Shown: piece by piece, positions 8,816 through 15,595 of the stretch
Position numbering within the stretch: the first letter of the stretch is position 1
Layout: every line of letters starts with the position of its first letter
Source of the DNA: Bacillota bacterium
GTDB taxonomy: Bacteria > Bacillota > Clostridia > Lachnospirales > Lachnospiraceae
Length of the DNA: 64,000 nucleotides
Direction: 5' to 3'
NCBI GenBank assembly: GCA_023663285.1
Contig: JAMPHT010000004.1
Location: forward strand, 1-64,000
Translations under genes and position numbers: made by a program
Notes under the pieces: generated by a model
Told to the model about the DNA's origin: nothing
The model's input: only the letters and a program-made list of their open reading frames with translations
The model's database searches: none

Positions 8816-9165
8816 ACAGCATCATTTCTGGAAAGAAGATACACACAATACTGGTTCATGCTGATACCTTCCCGCCTTGAATGCTCTGCCAATAATCTGT
8901 GTAAGCTGCGGGGCAGCCTCAATTTGAACTGGCCTGAATAATCGTCCAGACTATCCGGTTCGGGAATCGTTATTCCTTCTTCAAGCGCCGCTTCGATCCA
9001 TGCTTTCTTTGCATCCAGCGCATTCGCTACCGCAGACTCTACTGTCTCGCCGCAGGTAATGCAGCCCGGAAAATCAGGATAGGAAACCACAAAACCGCCC
9101 TCGTCCTTATCCTCTATGACTTCCATGCGATAGGACATTTTCATATAATCATTCAGCGTTTTCAT
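8803..9165 (-). CDS. hicB: HicB-family antitoxin
   Basis: HicB antitoxins bind and block the HicA mRNA interferase and repress their own operon. The 120-residue protein has the HicB partial RNase H-like fold at the N-terminus (EGGFVVSYPDFPGCITCGETVESAVANALDAKKAWIE) and a ribbon-helix-helix-like DNA-binding segment from about residue 78 (QFKLRLPRSLHRLLAEHSRREGIS). The ATG follows GAGGTG and lies inside the end of hicA (17-base overlap), so translation is coupled. Toxin first, antitoxin second is the usual order for hicAB. The gene ends head-on with the PHP gene, their stops overlapping. Confidence 0.92.
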   Translation of the reverse strand: MKTLNDYMKMSYRMEVIEDKDEGGFVVSYPDFPGCITCGETVESAVANALDAKKAWIEAALEEGITIPEPDSLDDYSGQFKLRLPRSLHRLLAEHSRREGISMNQYCVYLLSRNDAVYSK

Positions 9166-9406
9166 TATTTTTCACCTCGCCTTCCACAACCTGCTTCACC
9201 ATTTCTACATAAACCTTTTTGATCGGTTCATGTTTCGGTATTGTAATCGGCTGGCATCCCGATTTTCGGAATGTGTAATGACTGCTTCCGCTCCTTGGGG
9301 CATTCATTTCATATCCGTAGCTTTCCAACACCTTCTTTAATTCATCAAACCGGAGGTCTTTTGACAAAGTACAGATTTGAGTTAATAGTTTATCCCACTT
9401 TGGCAT
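9149..9406 (-). CDS. hicA: HicA-family mRNA interferase toxin
   Basis: An 85-residue HicA toxin with the double-stranded RNA-binding-like fold. Its key motif GSSHYTFRKSG carries the catalytic histidine, followed by PITIPKH and a C-terminal helix (KKVYVEMVKQVVEG). HicA proteins cleave mRNA and cause growth arrest when unopposed. The N-terminus is about 20 residues longer than minimal HicA proteins. A perfect AGGAGGT sits ahead of the ATG and a near-consensus promoter lies just upstream. The partner hicB follows with overlap. The reading frame is intact and the catalytic residue is present, so the pair looks functional. Confidence 0.92.
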   Translation of the reverse strand: MPKWDKLLTQICTLSKDLRFDELKKVLESYGYEMNAPRSGSSHYTFRKSGCQPITIPKHEPIKKVYVEMVKQVVEGEVKNNENAE

Positions 9407-9426
9407 TCTAAATACCTCCTGTTCTT

Positions 9427-9455
9427 ATTATATGTGGTGTCACATTCGGCGTCAA
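9427..9455 (-). promoter_or_regulatory. hicAB promoter with TGTG-N4-CACA dyad in the spacer
   Basis: TTGACG and TATAAT are exactly 17 bases apart on the minus strand. The spacer contains TGTGACACCACA, an imperfect dyad that is a reasonable site for autorepression by the HicB ribbon-helix-helix. The leader is about 20 bases. Confidence 0.75.
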
Positions 9456-9483
9456 CATTTCTGTGGGCATTTTCCGAAGTTCT

Positions 9484-11910
9484 TCATCCTTTAAAAAAAG
9501 AAAACACCGTCACGGAATGAGGCGCAAAGGAATATACCAGTTCATTCCCCTCCACCGAAAGCCATTCCTCCTTGGGCCGGATATGCTCCGGCTCCTCAAA
9601 GGTATTGACGTCCGCCAGTCCATATCCCTTCAGGCAGGAGACCTTTGCCTTTTTCCTTTCCTGTCCCTCCAGGATCACGCGCACCGGCTTTTCCTCCCCG
9701 GTCAGATTCACCACCTTGAGGATCGTCCGGCTTTCTTTGCTGCATAGCACATTTCCCTCCCCGACACGCAGCGCATGATTTCCTTCTCCGCCATATGGGG
9801 CGTTGTTTCCTCCGCTGCATATTCCGCCGCTTTCCATGCGTTCCACGCTGGCCGTCACATACAGCTCCTCCAGCTCCGGCAGCCGGTCTGTGACATCATT
9901 CATAAGCACGCCGTTCACCCAGGTCCGTATCCGTCTGCCCTCGATCTCCAGCTCCAGCAGATATTCCTCATCCCCCACATGGAAGATCCTGTGGGAGATC
10001 GTAGCGCCTCTCCCGCCATACAGGGAAGTCAGATTACAATCCCAGTTGTCCCAGCCGCCAAATTCCCACTGGAACATATTTTGGCCGTCCTTTTTTCCAA
10101 AGCCGATCTTCAGACCCTTTCTCCCGGACGTCCTTTGGAAGCGGAAGGACAGCCTGTAATGACTGCTCTCCATGTGTCCCAGCAGATTTTCCCGATTGTC
10201 CTTTCCGATCTTTATTTCAGACAGCTCAGTGATCTCTCCGGTATCCCAGTCCTCCAGCCGGATCTCCCGGATACTTCCCTCCACATCATTCCCGCACAGG
10301 GTCAGATCCCCTGTGATATGCTTTTCCTCCGTCATCTGAATGATTTCATCCAGATTCACCGTTTCAAAGCGCACTGCCTCGGCGCCCTGGTTTTCCATAA
10401 AAAGCTTCTGCACATAATAGTTTGGCGTTTTCAATATGGTATGATTGTTGAAAAAAAGCATATCCGGCTTCCAGTTCGCATAATCCACATTGCAGAGCAT
10501 GGGCGCATAACAGGCCATAGCCACCGCCTTTGACCGCTCCAGATGGGTCATGTAGGCAGCCTCCACCAGCGCATTGTAATAGGTGTTTCCCCAGGAGGCG
10601 TACTCCCCCAGAAATACCCTCGGCCCCCTTTCATCATAATCCTCATAATGGTGCATATTCGCCAGGAACCACTCCGGCGAGGAATAATAATGCTCGTCCA
10701 CCAGATCGGAGCCGTATCTGTTGGCACAGCTCCAGCCCGCCTCATAGCCCTCCCCCGACGCAAAGGGCCCCGCCGTGTTGATGATCTTGATATCCGGATA
10801 CTTTTCCCGGATGGCATGGTGAAAATAAGGATACCGCTCAAAGAAGCCGTCCCCTATCTCCTCGTTGCCGACGCCGATATATTTCAGATGAAAGGGCTCC
10901 TCATGCCCCAGGTCCTTTCTGACCTTGCCCCATCCCGTTTCCGTATCCCCGTTGGCAAAAGCAATCAGGTCCAGGGCATCCTCCACCCAGGCGTCCAGCT
11001 CCTCCAGGGGCGCTCCCTCGCCCTTATGGGGATTAAAGCCGCCGGGCAGAATAGGGACCGGCTCCGCGCCAATGTCCTCACAAAAGCAGAAATACTCAAA
11101 ATATCCCAGCCCCAGGGACTGGTTGTAGCCCCAATTATTGCGCCAGCTGGGACGCTCCTCCACCTTGCCGATGGTCCTCTTCCAGCGGTACATGGAATTC
11201 CTGTCATGGTCGTTTAAGCTGCCGTCGTGGACCAGACAGCCTCCCGGAAAGCGCAGGAACTTTGGATGCATCTCCTGCAGCGCCTGGGCAATGTCCTTTC
11301 GCAGTCCTCCCTTTTTTCCAAGGAAGGTGTCCTTTGGAAAAAGAGACACCATATCCAGATCGCAGACTCCGCCCTCTTCAAAGACCAGCGCCAGCCTCCC
11401 GCAGACGGTGGTTTCCGCCGCCGTCAGCTGCAGCTCATATTTCTTCCAGTCCCGCCCTTTAAGCGTAAGGATCCCTGCCCCGCAGACCTGTCCCTCTTCC
11501 GTCTCCACCCTGATATGCACAGTGAGCTCCCCGTTCTCCACATTCCCTGCAAACAGGGAAAAATCATAGTCCTTTCCCTGTTCCAGAAAAATACCGGTAT
11601 TATATCCCCTGTTATAGACCGCGCCTCCGGGAGCCGCCTCTATATGCAGATAATGGGGATTTTCCCTGTGCAGAGGCGTTTCTGTCCGCACCTCCCAGGC
11701 GATCTCCTCATTCTTTTCCCAGGCAGTCAGGGCGTGGTACTCCTGCCTGTCCACCTCACAGTACTCGAAGGAGCGGTTCTGCACCAGCTCCCCGTACAGG
11801 CCGCCGTCTGCGGCGTGGTTAATGTCCTCAAAAAACAAGCCGTATAAAATACCCAACTCCTTATAAGTCTTATCTTGGAAAATTCTGATCTGCTTCTCCG
11901 TCTGTCCCAT
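9484..11910 (-). CDS. Intracellular alpha-L-arabinofuranosidase, GH51
   Basis: GH51 enzymes release terminal arabinofuranose from arabinan, arabinoxylan or arabinogalactan oligosaccharides. This one has 808 residues, longer than the usual 500-650. It has an N-terminal galactose-binding-like segment, the TIM barrel with YIGVGNEE (acid/base Glu350) and RVFLGEYASW (nucleophile Glu436), then a laminin-G-like insert around residues 580-720 (SHYRLSFRFQRTSG, MFQWEFGGWDN, LRTWVNGV-like), and finally the C-terminal beta domain. There is no signal peptide, so it is cytosolic. It is the last gene of the minus-strand carbohydrate operon. A possible 84-codon frame made of tandem repeats overlaps its start. 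Confidence 0.9.
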   Translation of the reverse strand: MGQTEKQIRIFQDKTYKELGILYGLFFEDINHAADGGLYGELVQNRSFEYCEVDRQEYHALTAWEKNEEIAWEVRTETPLHRENPHYLHIEAAPGGAVYNRGYNTGIFLEQGKDYDFSLFAGNVENGELTVHIRVETEEGQVCGAGILTLKGRDWKKYELQLTAAETTVCGRLALVFEEGGVCDLDMVSLFPKDTFLGKKGGLRKDIAQALQEMHPKFLRFPGGCLVHDGSLNDHDRNSMYRWKRTIGKVEERPSWRNNWGYNQSLGLGYFEYFCFCEDIGAEPVPILPGGFNPHKGEGAPLEELDAWVEDALDLIAFANGDTETGWGKVRKDLGHEEPFHLKYIGVGNEEIGDGFFERYPYFHHAIREKYPDIKIINTAGPFASGEGYEAGWSCANRYGSDLVDEHYYSSPEWFLANMHHYEDYDERGPRVFLGEYASWGNTYYNALVEAAYMTHLERSKAVAMACYAPMLCNVDYANWKPDMLFFNNHTILKTPNYYVQKLFMENQGAEAVRFETVNLDEIIQMTEEKHITGDLTLCGNDVEGSIREIRLEDWDTGEITELSEIKIGKDNRENLLGHMESSHYRLSFRFQRTSGRKGLKIGFGKKDGQNMFQWEFGGWDNWDCNLTSLYGGRGATISHRIFHVGDEEYLLELEIEGRRIRTWVNGVLMNDVTDRLPELEELYVTASVERMESGGICSGGNNAPYGGEGNHALRVGEGNVLCSKESRTILKVVNLTGEEKPVRVILEGQERKKAKVSCLKGYGLADVNTFEEPEHIRPKEEWLSVEGNELVYSFAPHSVTVFSFFKG

Positions 11911-12124
11911 ATCTGCCTGCCTTTCCTGCCGTTTTCCTGCTTTCTGATTCCTTTTCTTCCGGTTCTGCCCTATGCCTTTCCTTTCCCCTGGCTTTCGGCT
12001 CTGCCTTATGCCTTTCCTTTTCTCTGGCTTTCGGTTTTGCCTTATGCCTTTCCCTTTCTCTTGCTTCCGGCTCTTTCTTATGCCTTTCCTTTCCCCTGGC
12101 TTCCGCTCTGCCCCATGTCCTCAC
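11870..12124 (-). CDS. Possible 84-aa repeat-encoded ORF (doubtful)
   Basis: A GTG-initiated frame overlaps the GH43 stop as GTGA and ends 41 bases inside GH51. It is almost entirely four copies of a 12-residue, Lys/Arg/Glu-rich unit of the form REKERHKAEPKA, encoded by a 36-bp tandem repeat. The coupling geometry is what a real operon gene would show. The composition, however, is that of a translated minisatellite and no family is recognised. It may instead be an untranslated spacer, or serve only to carry ribosomes from GH43 to GH51. Confidence 0.3.
   Translation of the reverse strand: MRTWGRAEARGKERHKKEPEARERERHKAKPKAREKERHKAEPKARGKERHRAEPEEKESESRKTAGKAGRYGTDGEADQNFPR
11971..12114. repeat. 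36-bp tandem repeat, four units
   Basis: The plus strand repeats a unit beginning TATGCCTTTCC every 36 bases (11971, 12007, 12043, 12079), with a degenerate fifth start near 12114. It fills the gap between GH43 and GH51 and is strongly pyrimidine-rich on the plus strand. The unit length is a multiple of three, so copy-number change preserves the minus-strand frame. Confidence 0.85.
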
Positions 12125-13053
12125 ATATAGGAATCCCTCACCCGCTCATACTCTTCCTGACTGATCTTGATGATAGTCCCATGCTTGTACCCGTAGGGGA
12201 AATGAAAGCTCTTGTCGGACCGGACGAATCTGCCGGAGGCCAGGCTGTCGGCGATAAAAGGGACATACCCCTGCCCTGCTCCCGGCACTCCGTAATAATC
12301 CAGGAACAGACACCACTTTCCGTCCTCCACCCGGACCGCCGTAGGCGCTTCATACAGCCCCGCCTGGACCGCCTCCATGCTCTCGTCAAAGGCCGGTATC
12401 CGCTCAAAGGGCCCAGTTATATTATCCGCCGTAAGAAGGATGATCTTTTCCGGATTGCCTTCACTCTTTACAAAGAGATAATACTTCCCGTCCTCCTCGT
12501 ACATAGCGGAATCGATCACCCCGGAATCCTCCTTCCGATACAGTATCTCCGGCGCGGAAAATGTCTCGAAATCCTTTGTCCGGCTGTAATAGATGGCCTT
12601 GTTACCGTAGTCGTTGCTTCTGTGGGATGAGGACCAGTGGACCACATAATCGCTTCTTGCCTTGTCAAAAATGACGTCCGGCGCCCAGAGGCAGCCGAAA
12701 TCCTCATCCCCAAGCTTCACCAGCCGCTGCTCCGACCAGGACACCAGATCCTCTGATTCCCAGAGGGAAAAATATTTGCTTCCGTTTCTCCCGATCTCCG
12801 CCCAGGAATGATGATACTGATTCCGCATCCCGTAAGACAGGCTTAAGTCCGTTGCCAGTATGTAATACTTTCCCTTTTCCTCACATTTGATGATGGTGAA
12901 ATCCCGGACCCCCTTATCCCCGTAATATGCCCACAGCACCGGCTGTCCGTGATTTACCTCCTCCCAGGTAAAGCCGTCCCGGCTCAGTCCGAAATATACC
13001 TGCTCTCCGTCAGGTGATGTTTTCTCTTTAAAATGTACAAATAAATAAGCCAT
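12121..13053 (-). CDS. Glycoside hydrolase family 43-like
   Basis: A 310-residue single-domain five-bladed propeller glycosidase without a signal peptide. The expected acidic triad is visible: RDFTIIK (base, Asp51), LWAPDVIFD (pKa-modulating Asp126) and LYEAPTAV (general acid Glu235). GH43 members cleave alpha-arabinofuranosides or beta-xylosides; the exact linkage cannot be read from sequence. Beside GH51 and in a pectin-type locus, an arabinan or arabino-oligosaccharide role is most likely. GGGGAG precedes the ATG. The gap to the upstream cupin gene (13054-13188) contains short direct and inverted copies of CCCCTGACTT but no clear promoter. Confidence 0.85.
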   Translation of the reverse strand: MAYLFVHFKEKTSPDGEQVYFGLSRDGFTWEEVNHGQPVLWAYYGDKGVRDFTIIKCEEKGKYYILATDLSLSYGMRNQYHHSWAEIGRNGSKYFSLWESEDLVSWSEQRLVKLGDEDFGCLWAPDVIFDKARSDYVVHWSSSHRSNDYGNKAIYYSRTKDFETFSAPEILYRKEDSGVIDSAMYEEDGKYYLFVKSEGNPEKIILLTADNITGPFERIPAFDESMEAVQAGLYEAPTAVRVEDGKWCLFLDYYGVPGAGQGYVPFIADSLASGRFVRSDKSFHFPYGYKHGTIIKISQEEYERVRDSYM

Positions 13054-13188
13054 ATATTTTCTCCCCGCTGCTTCATTATGTATCGTCGCCCTGATTCCGG
13101 TCTGATGGCAGAAAAACAGGCAAGCCCCTGACTTCCTGTCTCCTGTCTCAAAGTCAGACAGACCCCTGACTTTCGGCTTTTACTTTAA

Positions 13189-13512
13189 TTAATACGAAAC
13201 GATCAACTGCATCTTGAAGGCTTCCTCCCCATATACCGCGTGGGGAACATCCTTGGGCATGATCAGCGTCTCTCCCGCCTGCAGAATGAAAACCTGACCC
13301 CCTACGGTAAACCTGCCCGTCCCCTCCAGCACCGTCACCATGGCGTCTCCGCCTGCCGCATGGGTAGAGATCTCCTCCCCCTTGTCAAAGGAGAAGATCG
13401 TCATGCTGACCTGTTCATTCTGCACCAATGTCTTGCTGACCACCTGACCCGCCTGATACTCCACCAGGTCCTTCAGCTTCAGGCACACCTGTTTTTCAAT
13501 ATTTTTATACAT
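13189..13512 (-). CDS. Single-domain cupin protein
   Basis: A 107-residue small beta-barrel cupin. It carries degenerate metal-ligand motifs (GEEISTHAAGGDAMVTVLEG, then GETLIMPKDVPHAV), keeping two histidines and a glutamate. Such proteins often bind a metal and a sugar or sugar acid, and some are isomerases or sensors. The ATG at 13512, with AAAGGCGG ahead, lies inside the 3' end of the GH120 gene (8-base overlap), so it is translated together with that enzyme. In this locus it may handle a sugar-acid product or serve as a small accessory protein. The function is open. Confidence 0.8.
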   Translation of the reverse strand: MYKNIEKQVCLKLKDLVEYQAGQVVSKTLVQNEQVSMTIFSFDKGEEISTHAAGGDAMVTVLEGTGRFTVGGQVFILQAGETLIMPKDVPHAVYGEEAFKMQLIVSY

Positions 13513-15472
13513 AGCTGCCGCCTTTCCCACACCCAAAGCTTCCTAAGCGCACCCTGTTCTCTCCCGGCCTCAGATCCTGGACCGGGCCGGGCAGCGGCCT
13601 GTCCGGTCTTTCCGCGCCTGCTATATCCCAATCAATGATGATTGGCGACCCGTCCGGATTTTCATATCCGCTCTCCGTGATGCGGGGCGTCCCCAGCAGC
13701 TGAGTGGTCACAGGGATCGTGTCCATGTCAAAAGGCTCCTTGGGCATAGTGATATTCAAAAACACTTCCCCGCCATCACTCTCCACGCTGACCGCCGCAT
13801 TCCAATCCGGAAGCCGCACTGCACCCTGCTCCCTGTCAAATGCCTTCGCCCCCTGAAGATAAACATTATTCCGGATATACACCGGCTGCTTTGTCTCCCG
13901 GCAGCCCCGAAGCGGATCGGGGTGGTACGCCTCTATTTTCTCCAGATACTCCTCCATGGAGACGGGTGCGCCGTCATAACGACTGGTTCCGTAATATTTC
14001 TCCAGCTCCAAGCCCCCTGCAAATACATTCTGATACCATCTGTCATCAAAGCCGTACACCCAGATAACTCCCATCACCTGGGTGGAATGAGGCATATGAT
14101 AGGGGGTCGGCCTGTCCATCACCGGATACTGATTCAGCAGCCCGCAGCAGAGATTGTGAACATATGCGCCTCCCTGAGCGGCATTGTCAAAATTGTACTC
14201 CGAAGCAAAAATATTATTGTCCACCAGATAGGGACCATGGGTCACCTCGATCATAAAGTCCCTGTTGTTGTGATCGTAAACATTGCCGCTGACCCGCACT
14301 CCCTGGGCCTGCCAGTCCAGCCATGTACCCAGACTGCAGTGATGGATATGATTGCCGTAGATCCTGGCATCCACCGCCGCATGGAACTTGATGCCCGCGA
14401 TCTCATGTCCCCAGAACTCATGCCTGGTGGCAATGTAGGAAATATCATTGCCGTATATCTCACAGAAGCAGCACCCCATATGACCCACGATACCGGTCTG
14501 CCCGCAGTCATAGATGGTATTGTTGCGCACCACATGGGAACCTACCTGCTCCCTGCTCCAGCCCTTTCCAAGCCCCTGGAACACTGCCTCCATCTGGTAC
14601 TGGTAGTCCGGCTTCTTTCTTGTATAAGTATACTTATTGTGTCCGGTGGCTCCGTTTTTCCCCAGGCTGACCGCGCTGCATTTGGAATCATGAAGCAGAT
14701 TCTCCTCTATGATCCAGCCCTTTGCCCAGTTGGGTCCCACCATGCCTACCTGATCCGACGTAGGCGGCGCCCAGGGTGTAGCTGCCTGGGCAATCTCAAA
14801 CCCCCGCAGGGTAATATAGTCTATGCCGCTCCTGTCGGGATAAAAGCACGCCTGACGCACATTGATCTCCACCAGATGCTCATTGGGATCACAGCCGCCG
14901 AAATTAGCGGTGATCACAGTGTTCTCCCTGCCTACCTCCGCGCTCCATACCAGCAGGCTCTGCTCCGGCTTCAAAACAGCCTCCGGCCGGCCGCCCCAGG
15001 TGGCAAGCTCTGTATATTCCCGCTTTATGGGCTTTTCCAGTTCCTCCGGCGTCCGGGCCTCATAAAGCATCACGCCGTCCAGATAGACTGCGCCGCAGTG
15101 GACCTCATATTTCTGCGGGTCTACCAGCCAGTCCCCTTCTATCTTACAGGCGAAGGGATTATACTCCCCAAACAGCTCGTTTGGCACAACCGCCCGCCAT
15201 GTACCGTTTTCCAGCCTTTCCCAGCCCTTCAGTTCCTCGGAGCCCTTTATCACCGCGTGCTCTCCCTCCGCAGCCCGATAGGTCACTCTGCAGCTGTCGC
15301 TGACCCCGCCTGTCATAGGTCTTACCCATTCCCGATATACTCCCTCATGCACGATCACCGTATCCCCTGCGCCGGCTGTCCGGGCCGCCTGCTGGATCGT
15401 CAGAAAGGGCGCCTCTTCCGTTCCCTGATTATAGTCAGAACCTGTCTTTGCCACATGATAAATTCGATTCAT
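13505..15472 (-). CDS. GH120 beta-xylosidase-like parallel beta-helix enzyme
   Basis: This 655-residue protein resembles the GH120 beta-xylosidase XylC of Thermoanaerobacterium saccharolyticum along its whole length as I remember that sequence. Shared stretches include HVAKTGSD, VHEGVYREWV, GIDYIT, ATPWAPPT, NWAKGWIIE and GPYLVDNN. The fold is a right-handed parallel beta-helix with a beta-sandwich insert. The nucleophile Asp386 (TWLDWQAQG) and acid/base Glu409 (FMIEVTHGP) have the same 23-residue spacing as Asp382 and Glu405 of XylC. There is no signal peptide, so it acts in the cytosol. A perfect AGGAGG precedes the ATG. The natural substrate here could be xylose side chains of pectin or xylo-oligosaccharides. 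Confidence 0.9.
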   Translation of the reverse strand: MNRIYHVAKTGSDYNQGTEEAPFLTIQQAARTAGAGDTVIVHEGVYREWVRPMTGGVSDSCRVTYRAAEGEHAVIKGSEELKGWERLENGTWRAVVPNELFGEYNPFACKIEGDWLVDPQKYEVHCGAVYLDGVMLYEARTPEELEKPIKREYTELATWGGRPEAVLKPEQSLLVWSAEVGRENTVITANFGGCDPNEHLVEINVRQACFYPDRSGIDYITLRGFEIAQAATPWAPPTSDQVGMVGPNWAKGWIIEENLLHDSKCSAVSLGKNGATGHNKYTYTRKKPDYQYQMEAVFQGLGKGWSREQVGSHVVRNNTIYDCGQTGIVGHMGCCFCEIYGNDISYIATRHEFWGHEIAGIKFHAAVDARIYGNHIHHCSLGTWLDWQAQGVRVSGNVYDHNNRDFMIEVTHGPYLVDNNIFASEYNFDNAAQGGAYVHNLCCGLLNQYPVMDRPTPYHMPHSTQVMGVIWVYGFDDRWYQNVFAGGLELEKYYGTSRYDGAPVSMEEYLEKIEAYHPDPLRGCRETKQPVYIRNNVYLQGAKAFDREQGAVRLPDWNAAVSVESDGGEVFLNITMPKEPFDMDTIPVTTQLLGTPRITESGYENPDGSPIIIDWDIAGAERPDRPLPGPVQDLRPGENRVRLGSFGCGKGGSYV

Positions 15473-15595
15473 TTTCTGCCTCCTGTCTTCTTGTCTTTAT
15501 TCCGCGGACAATGAAGCATACCTGTATGCCACTTGCAGACTATTGCTCCCGCACATAAGCAACGCCGCCTTGCCCACATCTGTCCGCCGATCATA

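Noticed and set aside
11971..12114. 36-bp repeat as a CRISPR array
   Set aside because: The units are contiguous and not separated by unique spacers, so it is a tandem repeat.
13922..15514. Long plus-strand frame of 530 codons opposite GH120
   Set aside because: It is antisense to a well-supported enzyme with catalytic residues. Such frames arise here from the codon bias of GC-rich genes; the protein has no recognisable fold.
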